Source: DATAEU01 sp046724395 (GTDB lineage Bacteria; Actinomycetota; UBA4738; HRBIN12). From it: a stretch of 50,763 nt of DNA. The position numbers and the translations under genes were made by a program. The notes beneath the pieces are model-generated. The model did no database searches. It had not been told where the DNA came from and saw only the letters and a list, made by a program, of their open reading frames with translations. Each line of letters opens with the position of its first letter. Position 1 is the first letter of the stretch. The DNA is taken from assembly GCA_046724395.1 (NCBI GenBank), contig JBKOWM010000018.1:1-50763 (forward strand), given 5' to 3'. Of the stretch, positions 42,421 to 50,727 are shown piece after piece.

Positions 42421-45400
42421 TCCTCGTGACGGGAGAGCCGGGCATCGGCAAGAGCCGTCTGATGGACGAGTTCGCCGATGCAGCCCGCGAGCGGGGATGC
42501 AGCGTCCTCATCGGACGATGTTGGGACGGCGGCGGCGCACCCGCGTACTGGCCCTGGGTGCAGGTCGTTCGCGCTGCCGGCGGCGACTTCGAGAGTCTGG
42601 CCGCGGAGCGCGACCGCGAGGGCCGGTCGCCCGTCCCCGACGCCGTTGATCCGGCGGCCGCGCGCTTTCGTCTGTTCGACGAGATCACGCGGTTCCTGAC
42701 AGAGCAGACGCGGTCCGTCCCGACGGTGGTCGTCCTCGAGGACATCCATGCCGCAGACGAGCCGTCCGTGCTGCTGCTCCGCTTCCTCGCGACGTATGTA
42801 CGAGACCAACGGATGCTGCTCGCCGCCTCGTATCGCGAGGCGGAGCCCAGGGTCCGCGACGCGCCAGATCTTTTCGCGGAGCTCTCACGGGTGGGGCGGC
42901 ATGTTCCGCTGATCGGCTTCTCTCGATCCGAGATCGCGCGATACATCGAGATCGCGACGGACGCGGTTGCACCGTCGAGTTGGGTCGAGCGTGTGTACGA
43001 GCTGACGGCCGGGAATCCGTTCTTCGTCGGGCAGGTCGTCCGGGCGCGTGCCGATCGGTGGGCCGCCGACGACACGCACGCGCTCCCGGAGGAGGTTCGG
43101 GCGCTCATCCGCAGGCGCGTTGCGAACCTGTCCTCGGAGGCGTCGCAAATGCTGCACATCGCGGCCGTCGTCGGCCGAGAGTTCGATCTCCGCATCCTCG
43201 CGGAGACGACGACGCTGTCGACCGAGCGACTCATCGACGTGCTCGGAGAGGCACACGACGCCGGCATCCTCCTGAACGACCCGGCGGCACCGAGCTCCTA
43301 CGAGTTCTCCCATGATCTTCTGCGCGAGGCGATGTACGAGGGCGTTTCGCCGACGCGCAGGATGGAGCTCCACCGGACGGTTGGCCACGCCCTGGAACGC
43401 GAGTTCGCCGCGGATCTCGATCCTCACCTTTCAGCGCTCGCCCATCACTTCGCGCAGTCGGCGCCCCTCGGAGACGCGGACGTCGCCGTTGCGTACGCCC
43501 TCCGTGCTGGCGCTCGCGCCGCGCGGCTCCTGGCGTACGAGGACGCCGCAAGGCAGTACGAGCGTGCCCTCCAGTTGGACGTGCCGCGGGCCGAGTCGTT
43601 GGAGCGGCGGGGGGAAGTCCTCCTGTGTCTCGGTGACGCGCATGCCCGAGCCGCGAACGCGCCGGCGGCGAAGATCGCATACGACGAGGCGGCGGAGATC
43701 GCTCGTCGCGTCGACAACCCCCAGATGCTCGCGCGCGCCGCGTTCGGCCATGCGACGAGCGTCGAGCCCGTCCAGCTGGGGTTCGCCGGCGGCCTGCTCA
43801 CGGCGATGTTCGAGGGACGGGGGTCGATGGCGCTGCTGCAGGAGGCCCTGGACGCGCTTCCCGATGGCGATGATCCCCTCCGAGCCCGGGTGCTCGCGCG
43901 CCTCGCGACCGCGATGTACGCGACGTCCAAGGCGGACGAACAAACGGCGCTGGTGAAAGACGTGTTCGAGATGGCCCTTCGTCTCGGTGATCCCGAGGCG
44001 CTGGTCGACGCACTGCACGCGCGGCATTGGGCGACCTTGAGGCCCGAGGCAGTTCCCGAGCGCCTCGCGAATGCGGACCACATGCTGCTGGTGGCGACGG
44101 GGGCGGGTCAGCTGGAGGCCGCCTTCCTGGCGCGCCACGCCCGGCTGCACTGTCTTCTTGAGGTCTGCGACGCCGTCGGCGTCGATGGGGAAATCGCGGC
44201 GATGGAGCAGTTGTCCGCCGCCATTCGACAGCCGTTCTACGCCTGGCACGTTATGTCGCTGCGTGGCATCCGGGCGTTGCTCCGGGGGGACATCACCGCC
44301 GCGGAGCGCCAGTTCCACGAGGCGTACGAGAGCGGACCGTCACGCATCAGCGAGTACGTCACGTACATCTTCGAGCATGCGCAGATGGTCTGCGTCCGCT
44401 GGGCGCAGGGGCGCCTCGATGAGATGCGAGCGCGCATCCTCGAGCACGGCGAGCGATACACGACCGTCGCGAGATGGCGCGACGCGCTCTTCGCCGTCGA
44501 GGCGGGCGACGAGGCGGCGGCGAGAGTCGAGATCGAGCGTCACGCGAGGAACGGATTCGAGGAGCTTCCACGCGAGGGCTTGTGGATACTTCACCTGAAC
44601 TCTCTCGCCGAGGCGTGCGTGCTCGTCGGTGACCGCGCGCGCGCCGAACGTCTGTACGACCTGTTGCTGCCGTACATCGACCGCAACGCCATCTCCATCT
44701 CGACAATGCCGTTCGGGCCCGTTGCCATGCGGCTCGGGATGCTTTCGGGACTTCTCGAACGATGGGACGCCGTGGATTCACACTTCGAGCGGGCGCTCGA
44801 TCTCTGTGATGGACTCGGCGCCCGTGCGATCCGCGCGCGCGTCCTCCTCGCGTTCGCGCGCGTCCTGTTTGTGCGCGACGGCGGCGGCGATCGTATCCGC
44901 GCGTTCGGCTACCTGGGCGAAGCCGCGTCCATCTCCGAGGACCTCCAGCTGACGGGAATCGCGCGGCGCGTCTCGGACGTCCGGGACGGTGCCAAACCCA
45001 CCGATCGGACGCCGGCAGCCGAAGCGGTCTTCCGGCGAGAGGGTCAGATCTGGACGATCACCTACGACGGGCGAACCGCCCGCCTCCACGACCTTCGTGG
45101 CTTTCGGTATATCGCCGACCTCCTGGGATCCGCCGGTCGCGAGTTCCACGCCATGGAACTGCTTACCGCACATACCTCGGCCGCCGGCCTCGACTCGACC
45201 GGCCACGGTTTCGATGGAGTCACGTCCACACCCTCTGAGCCGGTCCTCGACGCCAGGGCGAAGCAGGAATACAGGCGTCGGCTCCAGGATCTGTCGGAGG
45301 AGCTCGATGAGGCTCGGTCGTGGCACGACCCCGAACGCGTCGCGGCGCTCGAGGCCGAGGTCGATGCGATCACGGACGAGCTTCGGCGCGCGGTCGGGCT

Positions 45401-45596
45401 CGGAGGACGCGACCGCGAGATGCTGTCCCCGTCGGAGCGGGCCAGGGTGAGCGTCACGAAGGCCATCAAGGCGGCCGTCCGCGCGATATCGAAGGAGTGC
45501 CCGCCGCTGGGGGAGCATCTCGGGGCGTCGATTCGAACCGGCGGCTTCTGCTCCTACGCGCCGCCGGGTCAGCAGCCGCCCAAATGGGTTCTTTGA
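42222..45596 (+). CDS. Large AAA-ATPase/TPR regulator with a C-terminal REFHA-type domain
   Basis: 1,124 residues from GTG 42222 (a GTG follows at once; TTG 42156 is also in frame). N-terminal AAA_16 module: RPFIGRGQELGQLIAALEAA, Walker A GEPGIGKSR (about 71-79), Walker B VVVLEDIHAADE (about 170). A helical TPR-like middle of about 600 residues follows. The C-terminal part (about 937-1124) has FRREGQIWTITYDGRTARLHD, GREFHAMELLTAH, EYRRRLQDLSEELDEARS and SPSERARVSVTKAIKAAVRA, recurring in large regulators from actinobacteria and Chloroflexota. It lacks the LuxR DNA-binding domain of MalT-like proteins. Likely a signal-transducing ATPase of the STAND class; ligand unknown. Confidence 0.82.
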   Translation: MVRQRWTSSTGEDETEPLVGGPSTVGPPDERPSVGTANARPFIGRGQELGQLIAALEAARSGHGSLILVTGEPGIGKSRLMDEFADAARERGCSVLIGRCWDGGGAPAYWPWVQVVRAAGGDFESLAAERDREGRSPVPDAVDPAAARFRLFDEITRFLTEQTRSVPTVVVLEDIHAADEPSVLLLRFLATYVRDQRMLLAASYREAEPRVRDAPDLFAELSRVGRHVPLIGFSRSEIARYIEIATDAVAPSSWVERVYELTAGNPFFVGQVVRARADRWAADDTHALPEEVRALIRRRVANLSSEASQMLHIAAVVGREFDLRILAETTTLSTERLIDVLGEAHDAGILLNDPAAPSSYEFSHDLLREAMYEGVSPTRRMELHRTVGHALEREFAADLDPHLSALAHHFAQSAPLGDADVAVAYALRAGARAARLLAYEDAARQYERALQLDVPRAESLERRGEVLLCLGDAHARAANAPAAKIAYDEAAEIARRVDNPQMLARAAFGHATSVEPVQLGFAGGLLTAMFEGRGSMALLQEALDALPDGDDPLRARVLARLATAMYATSKADEQTALVKDVFEMALRLGDPEALVDALHARHWATLRPEAVPERLANADHMLLVATGAGQLEAAFLARHARLHCLLEVCDAVGVDGEIAAMEQLSAAIRQPFYAWHVMSLRGIRALLRGDITAAERQFHEAYESGPSRISEYVTYIFEHAQMVCVRWAQGRLDEMRARILEHGERYTTVARWRDALFAVEAGDEAAARVEIERHARNGFEELPREGLWILHLNSLAEACVLVGDRARAERLYDLLLPYIDRNAISISTMPFGPVAMRLGMLSGLLERWDAVDSHFERALDLCDGLGARAIRARVLLAFARVLFVRDGGGDRIRAFGYLGEAASISEDLQLTGIARRVSDVRDGAKPTDRTPAAEAVFRREGQIWTITYDGRTARLHDLRGFRYIADLLGSAGREFHAMELLTAHTSAAGLDSTGHGFDGVTSTPSEPVLDARAKQEYRRRLQDLSEELDEARSWHDPERVAALEAEVDAITDELRRAVGLGGRDREMLSPSERARVSVTKAIKAAVRAISKECPPLGEHLGASIRTGGFCSYAPPGQQPPKWVL

Positions 45597-45623
45597 CGCG
45601 GTGCTTGCCACGTCGCGACGGAA

Positions 45624-45652
45624 GGAACGATCGTTCCGCGCTGCGTCACGCC
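45624..45652 (+). promoter_or_regulatory. Shared dyad promoter element, copy for the DUF1326-DUF2182 pair
   Basis: GGAACGATCGTTCC, 8 bases (GCGCTGCG), TCACGCC on the plus strand; perfect palindrome, identical to the 41826 copy. It lies 27 bases after the AAA-TPR stop and ends 44 bases before the ATG at 45697. Confidence 0.75.
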
Positions 45653-45696
45653 GACCGGATGTCGAACACAAGCCGATGTTGCAAGGGAGGCAGCAA

Positions 45697-46341
45697 ATGG
45701 CCAAGACGGAGGAGCGGTTGCAGGGCACGAGGGAGGTCTATTCGCTCCAGGGGACGCTGCTCGAGGCGTGTTCGTGCGATGTGCTGTGTCCCTGTTGGAT
45801 CGGGGAGGATCCCGACCGAGGTGACTGCCGGGCGTTCCTCTCGTACCACTTCGACGCCGGACGGATCCAGGGGATCGACGTCTCCGGACTGACCGTCGTG
45901 GCCGCGACGTATATCCCGGGCAACGTTCTTGCCGGGAACTGGGAGCAGGTGATCTTCGTCGATGATCGCGCGACACCCGAGCAGCGCGACGCCATCCTGG
46001 CCGCGTTGGGCGGAAAGCTCGGAGGACCGCTCGCGGACCTCGCGCAGCTCGTGGGGACCGTGAAGGGCGTCGAAAGCGTTCCGATCTCGCACGACCTCGT
46101 CGGCGGAGCGGGAACGGTCACGATCCCGGGGATCCTCGAGTCCGCGATGGAGCCCTACCGAGGGTCCGCCGGGGACGTGACGACGCTACGCGAGTCCATC
46201 TTCTCGACCGTTCCAGGGTCGCCGGCGTGGGTCTCGAAGGCATCCAGGCACAAGCTCAGCCTCGAGCGGTACGGGATGTCGTGGGAGTACGAGGGTCGAA
46301 ACGCCATCCAGTCGGATTGGGCGATGGAGCATTTCGAGTGA
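45697..46341 (+). CDS. DUF1326 protein
   Basis: 214 residues. The conserved cysteine cluster EACSCDVLCPCWIGEDPDRG lies near residue 25, then CRAFLSYHFDAGRIQGIDVS, with further conserved segments YIPGNVLAGNWEQVIFVDD and LGGKLGGPLADLAQLVG. The CSCxxxCPC cluster suggests binding of a metal or Fe-S centre. ATG 45697 follows GGGAGG. Stop overlaps the DUF2182 start (GTGA), so the two are one unit. Function unknown. Confidence 0.88.
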   Translation: MAKTEERLQGTREVYSLQGTLLEACSCDVLCPCWIGEDPDRGDCRAFLSYHFDAGRIQGIDVSGLTVVAATYIPGNVLAGNWEQVIFVDDRATPEQRDAILAALGGKLGGPLADLAQLVGTVKGVESVPISHDLVGGAGTVTIPGILESAMEPYRGSAGDVTTLRESIFSTVPGSPAWVSKASRHKLSLERYGMSWEYEGRNAIQSDWAMEHFE

Positions 46342-47090
46342 TCGGCGCGGCTCCCGCCGTCGCCGACCGACGACGCCCCCTCGTCGTCATCGTCGCGGCG
46401 ATCGCGGTGGCCTGGGCCGCCGCGATCGTCGCCGACGTCGTTGGCGGCGCTCGGTTCGTCCATCACGACGCGCTGATCGAGGGCGGCTGGCCGCTGCCCG
46501 CGGCGCTCGCCGTGTTCGTCGTGGCGTGGCAGCTGATGATCGTGGCGATGATGCTGCCCTCGAGCCTGCCGTTGATCCGGGTCTTCGTCATGGCGGCGGC
46601 CGGGCAGGAGGAGCCGGCGCGCGCCACCGCCGCGCTGCTCGCCGGGTACGCATCGGTGTGGACGGTCTTCGGCGTCGCCGCGTTCCTGTTCGACGTAGGG
46701 ATCCATGGCGTGGTCGACCGCGTCGAGTTCCTCGAGACACATCCGCGGCTCATCGCCGGCTCCGTGCTGATCATCGCTGGCGCGTTCCAGTTCTCGGATC
46801 TGAAGGATCGGTGTCTCCGCGAGTGCCGGCACCCGGCCCCGTTCCTGATGTCCCGATATGCGCGCGGATCTGCGGCCGCCTTCCGGCTCGGTGTCTCGCA
46901 CGGGATCTTCTGCCTCGGCTGCTGCTGGGCGCTGATGCTCGTCGGCTTCGCGGCGGGCGTCGCGAACCTCTGGTGGATGGCCGCCCTCACGGCCGTGATG
47001 GTGTTCGAGAAGACCGCGCGGCGCGGGCGCGAGGCCTCGGCGCCGATCGGGTTCGGACTCCTCGTGGCCGGCGCCCTCACCATGATCTGA
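46338..47090 (+). CDS. DUF2182 integral membrane protein
   Basis: 250 residues with about six hydrophobic segments. DUF2182 signatures: WQLMIVAMMLPSSLPLIRVF, FQFSDLKDRCLRECRHPAPF, GVSHGIFCLGCCWALMLVGF and VMVFEKTARRG. Several Met, Cys and His residues (MM, KDRCLRECRH, CLGCCW) sit in conserved places and could bind a transition metal; this family is often called predicted metal-binding membrane protein. GTG 46338 overlaps the DUF1326 stop. It is co-transcribed with it, so metal handling by the pair is a fair guess. Confidence 0.88.
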   Translation: MIGAAPAVADRRRPLVVIVAAIAVAWAAAIVADVVGGARFVHHDALIEGGWPLPAALAVFVVAWQLMIVAMMLPSSLPLIRVFVMAAAGQEEPARATAALLAGYASVWTVFGVAAFLFDVGIHGVVDRVEFLETHPRLIAGSVLIIAGAFQFSDLKDRCLRECRHPAPFLMSRYARGSAAAFRLGVSHGIFCLGCCWALMLVGFAAGVANLWWMAALTAVMVFEKTARRGREASAPIGFGLLVAGALTMI

Positions 47091-47340
47091 CCTCGATCGC
47101 TTCGGTGCTTTACCCGTTCGGCCGCCCGAGGAGGCGAACGCTCGAGCAGTGTGACAGCCCCATCGTCCCGCTTTCATCCGCACCACGGGCTGGCTGAGGT
47201 ACCATCGATCGTCATGAGATCCCACCTCTGAGTTCGTTCGCGGAGATCGAGCCTCCCGCGAGGCCCTCCGCGGCGCGCCGGTTTCCGACCGGCCCGGCGT
47301 CCATGTGGGCGCCCATCAGAACGAGACCAGAGGTGACGCG

Positions 47341-48063
47341 TTGTACGCCATCGAAGCACGAGGCCTGACCAAGTCGTTCAACGGCGTTCGCGCCGTGGAC
47401 GGCCTCGACCTGCTCGTCGAGGAGGGCGAGATCGTCGCGCTCCTGGGTCCGAACGGAGCCGGCAAGACGACGACGCTCATGATGCTCCTGGGGATGACGG
47501 AGCCCGACGGCGGAACCGTCTCGCTCCTCGGCCACCGCCTGCCGGAGGAGCGCTCGCTCGCCCTGGAGCAGGCGAACTTCACGGCGAGCTACGTCTCCCC
47601 GCCTGGCGACGTCCGTGTGCGTCACTACCTTTGGGTCTTCTCCCGGCTGTACGGCGTGCCGCGCTCGCGTGCCCGCGAGGCACTCGAGCTGCTGCGGATC
47701 GGCGATCTCTACGATCGCAAGACGACCGACCTGTCGAGCGGGCAGCGGACGCTCGTCGGGCTGGCGAAGGCCCTGCTGAACCGTCCTCGGCTGCTCGTGC
47801 TCGACGAGCCGACGGCCTCGCTCGACCCGGAGGTCGGCTCGAGCGTCCGGTCGATCCTCATCCGGGAGCAGTCACGCGAGGGATTCACGATTCTCCTCAC
47901 CTCGCACAACATGACCGAGGTCGAGCGTCTGTGTAGCCGTGTGGTGTTCATGGCGCGCGGGCGCGCCGTCGCCGACGGCTCGCCGGCCGAGATCGCCGCA
48001 CGCTACGACCGCGAGGACCTGGAGGGCACGTTTCTCTCGATCGCCGAGGAGGCCCGCCGATGA
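47341..48063 (+). CDS. ABC-2 type exporter ATPase
   Basis: 240 residues. Walker A GPNGAGKTT (about residue 38), signature LSSGQRTLVGLAKAL (Ser-Ser-Gly instead of Ser-Gly-Gly), Walker B LLVLDEPTASLDP and SHNMTEVERLC. TTG 47341 is my preferred start because AGAGGTGA lies about 6 bases upstream; GTG 47305 in frame has no ribosome site. The permease starts inside its stop. Drug or lipid export type; no substrate clue. Confidence 0.88.
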   Translation: MYAIEARGLTKSFNGVRAVDGLDLLVEEGEIVALLGPNGAGKTTTLMMLLGMTEPDGGTVSLLGHRLPEERSLALEQANFTASYVSPPGDVRVRHYLWVFSRLYGVPRSRAREALELLRIGDLYDRKTTDLSSGQRTLVGLAKALLNRPRLLVLDEPTASLDPEVGSSVRSILIREQSREGFTILLTSHNMTEVERLCSRVVFMARGRAVADGSPAEIAARYDREDLEGTFLSIAEEARR

Positions 48064-48848
48064 GGCGGAACCGGGTCGGGGCCGTCGTCCGCCGGCACTT
48101 CTACGTCACGATCCATTCGCCCACGCGCCTGATCGAGCTGGGATTCTGGCCGGTCGTCGATCTCGTCCTGTGGGGAATGATCACGACGTTTCTCGCCGGC
48201 GCCGGTGCGGAGCTTCCGATCCCGGTCAGCTTCTTCCTGGGAGCCGTGATCCTCTGGGACATCGTCTTTCGGTCCAAGAACGCCGTCGCGCTGTGCCTGC
48301 TCGAGGAGGTGCACTCCCAGAACCTCATCTCGGTGCTCGCGTCGCCGATCACGCCGAGCGAGTACCTCCTCGGCGCCGTCGTGTGGGGGCTCACGAAGCT
48401 GGCGTGGACGTGGACGGTGATGACCCTGCTGGCGTGGGCGTTGTTCCGTTTCGGCGTGTTTCGGATCGGCCCGGAGCTCGTGGTGTTCGCCGCGATCCTG
48501 ATCGTCTACGGCATTTCGCTCGCGCTCGTCGTGATCGGCTGCGTCCTGCGGTTCGGCTACGCGGCCGACGAGCTGACCTGGGCGCTGGCCGGGCTCGTCG
48601 TCCCGTTCTCGGCCGTGTTCTATCCGGTCTCTGCGTTGCCGGAGTGGGCACGAGCCGTCGCGGTGCTCGTACCGCCGGCGCACGTGTTCGAGGCGATGCG
48701 CGCGTCGCTCGCGGGGACGGAGGCGGGGTGGGGGAGCATCCCCTTCGCCGCATTCCTCTCGGTGGCGTACCTGGGAGTTGGCTTCGCGTTCGCGCGCGCG
48801 ATGTTCCGGCAGCTGTTGCGGCGCGGCTCGGTCACACGGTACATGTGA
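48060..48848 (+). CDS. ABC-2 type exporter permease
   Basis: 262 residues, six hydrophobic segments. ABC-2 motif-like stretches include SPITPSEYLLGAVVWGLTKL and LVVPFSAVFYPVSALPEWAR, with the late PPAHVFEAMRASLAG segment common in NodJ/DrrB-type permeases. ATG overlaps the ATPase stop (ATGA). The pair forms one exporter. Confidence 0.9.
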   Translation: MRRNRVGAVVRRHFYVTIHSPTRLIELGFWPVVDLVLWGMITTFLAGAGAELPIPVSFFLGAVILWDIVFRSKNAVALCLLEEVHSQNLISVLASPITPSEYLLGAVVWGLTKLAWTWTVMTLLAWALFRFGVFRIGPELVVFAAILIVYGISLALVVIGCVLRFGYAADELTWALAGLVVPFSAVFYPVSALPEWARAVAVLVPPAHVFEAMRASLAGTEAGWGSIPFAAFLSVAYLGVGFAFARAMFRQLLRRGSVTRYM

Positions 48849-48872
48849 GCTCTCGATCGGTACGCTGCCAAC

Positions 48873-49523
48873 GTGGAGCGACCGCCGGACGACTGCTGTT
48901 TCGACGACTGGGTCGGCGAGTGGGCGCGCCGCACTCGGCGCAGACCCACGGCCGCGGCCGTCTCCGTCCCGCTCATCGACGCCCTCGAACACGTGGGCGT
49001 CCGGGACCGCACCGTCCTCGATATCGGATGCGGGATCGGCGACGTCGCGATCGCGACGGTTCAGCGCGGGGCGGCGAGCGCCTACGGCGTCGAGCTGTCC
49101 CCGAGGGCGGTGGCCGAGGCGCGGCGGCTGGCCGCAGAGCGGGGTGTCGGCGAGCGCGTGGCCTTCGAGATCGCCGACGGCGCGAAGGCCGAGCTGCCGA
49201 GGTCCGACGTCGTCGTGCTGAATCGCGTCTTCTGCTGCTACCCGGACATCGACAACCTGCTCGGACGCTCGGTCGCAGCAGCGAGGCACGTCTACGCGTT
49301 CACGGCCCCGCCGTCGTCGGGCGTCGTCGGGACGATCGCGCGGTTGCAGACGAGGTTCGCCAACGTCTGGTATCGACTGCGAGATGCGAAGTTCCACGGC
49401 TTTCGGGTGTTCGTGCACGACCTCGATCGAGTCGACGCGACCGTCCGCGCCGCGGGCTTCGAGCGGGTGCGTGACGAGGGGCGCCGGTTCGCGTGGCGGC
49501 TCCGCGTATACACGCGAGCCTGA
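48873..49523 (+). CDS. Class I SAM-dependent methyltransferase
   Basis: 216 residues. AdoMet loop VLDIGCGIGDVAIATVQRG (near residue 48), acidic AYGVELSPRAVAEARR, and DVVVLNRVFCCYPDIDNLLG. The CCYPD segment and late FRVFVHDLDRVDATVRAAGF are recurrent in methyltransferases annotated as magnesium-protoporphyrin-like or ubiquinone-like; acceptor unknown. GTG 48873 is 24 bases after the permease stop, so it may be part of that operon. Confidence 0.88.
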   Translation: MERPPDDCCFDDWVGEWARRTRRRPTAAAVSVPLIDALEHVGVRDRTVLDIGCGIGDVAIATVQRGAASAYGVELSPRAVAEARRLAAERGVGERVAFEIADGAKAELPRSDVVVLNRVFCCYPDIDNLLGRSVAAARHVYAFTAPPSSGVVGTIARLQTRFANVWYRLRDAKFHGFRVFVHDLDRVDATVRAAGFERVRDEGRRFAWRLRVYTRA

Positions 49524-49573
49524 CCGCCACCGGCGATCGTCTGCTACGCGAGGATCTTGCTGCCCACTTCGAA

Positions 49574-50230
49574 TCACACCGGTCGACCGCGGATCCGCAG
49601 GTAGTTGTGCCAGATGATGCGCGCCGCCACCGCGCGCTGCGGGTGCCACCGATCGGCGAACGCTTCGAGGCCTTCGTCAGTCGGCCGCGACGGGAGGCCG
49701 AGCAGCTCGACGGCGCCGGTCACGAGTGCCTGATCGCCTCGCGGCCAGACATCCGGTCGGAGCAGACACATCGTGAGGTACACATCGGCGGTCCACCGCC
49801 CGATCCCGCGCAACCGGAGGAGGGCGGATCGGGCCTCGTCGTCGGGCATCGCCTCGAGCGCCGTGAGGGCAAAGCCGTCGTTCAGCGCGGTCGCGAGCTC
49901 GCGCGCGTAGTCCGTCTTCTGCCGGCTGAAGCCGATCTCACGCATCTTGGCATCGGTCAGGCCGAGCAGCGCCGCCGGCGTCACGTCACCCGACGTCGCC
50001 AGTCGCAGCCGCTCGAACGCGGCGAGCGCCGAGGTGAGCGACACCTGCTGCTCCAGGATGAGGTGGACGAGCGTTGCGAACGACGGGTCGCGCGACCACA
50101 GCGGCGGCGGCCCGAACCGTCGGACGGACGCGGCGATCGCCGGATCGGCCGCCGACAGCCAGTCGACCGCTTGCAGCAGCGACGCATCGTCCAGACGACT
50201 CGATGCGGATCCGAAGCGCCGATCAGGCAT
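49574..50230 (-). CDS. DNA-3-methyladenine glycosylase (AlkA-type, HhH-GPD)
   Basis: 218 residues. Helix-hairpin-helix LRGIGRWTADVYLTMCL is followed by the conserved catalytic Asp in VWPRGDQALV; the earlier EQQVSLTSALAAFERL helix is typical for AlkA/MAG proteins. It removes alkylated bases such as 3-methyladenine. ATG 50230 overlaps the cupin gene by 8 bases. Third base-excision-like gene in the window, with the two AlkZ-type genes. Confidence 0.92.
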   Translation of the reverse strand: MPDRRFGSASSRLDDASLLQAVDWLSAADPAIAASVRRFGPPPLWSRDPSFATLVHLILEQQVSLTSALAAFERLRLATSGDVTPAALLGLTDAKMREIGFSRQKTDYARELATALNDGFALTALEAMPDDEARSALLRLRGIGRWTADVYLTMCLLRPDVWPRGDQALVTGAVELLGLPSRPTDEGLEAFADRWHPQRAVAARIIWHNYLRIRGRPV

Positions 50231-50588
50231 CGTGTTCGTGCGTGGCATAAGACGATGCACCGAGCAGATGCAGTGACACGTAGGGCTCTTCGCCGACGAC
50301 CCAGCTGTCGTGTCCCGGCGGAATCGCGAAGACGTCCCCTGGGTTCATGATCAGTTCGGTCCCGTCGGCCATCCGGACGGCGGCGCGACCCGACAGCACG
50401 AGGCCGAGGTGCTCGACCTCGCACAGCTCGGCGCCGAGCGACGGTCCCACGTGTTTGGACCAACGCCACCCCGGCTCGTACTTCGCCCGGCCGATCGTCT
50501 TCCCGGCAGCCGAGACAACCTCGAAGATTCCTTTCTCGAACGCGCGCCGCTCATCGGGGTCTTCGAACCGCCGGATCTCAAGATCCAT
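50223..50588 (-). CDS. Cupin-domain protein
   Basis: 121 residues. A single cupin barrel: WSKHVGPSLGAELCEVEHLG, LVLSGRAAVRMADGTELIMN, PGDVFAIPPGHDSWVVGEEP. The first motif has His and Glu, and PPGHDSW holds the second-motif His, so a metal could be bound. Ligand unknown. It overlaps the glycosylase gene, indicating co-expression. A GGCGGGATG context precedes the ATG. Confidence 0.87.
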   Translation of the reverse strand: MDLEIRRFEDPDERRAFEKGIFEVVSAAGKTIGRAKYEPGWRWSKHVGPSLGAELCEVEHLGLVLSGRAAVRMADGTELIMNPGDVFAIPPGHDSWVVGEEPYVSLHLLGASSYATHEHDA

Positions 50589-50653
50589 CCCGCCTCCTCG
50601 CCGTCGGTCAAGGCTACGGCCGAGGCGGCGGGCGTGGCGCTCGAGCGGACGCG

Positions 50654-50683
50654 CCGAGGCGCCGGCTCCCGCCGGCGCCTCGG
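50654..50683 (-). terminator. 13-bp hairpin
   Basis: CCGAGGCGCCGGC, loop TCCC (plus-strand reading), GCCGGCGCCTCGG: perfect 13-bp stem. It lies 45 bases beyond the minus-strand stop at 50728 and upstream of the cupin gene, so it would end transcription of the gene entering from the right edge. No T-run. Confidence 0.55.
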
Positions 50684-50727
50684 CTTACACGGACCCTCGG
50701 GTCACCGGGCCAAGTGCGATCTTGCGG

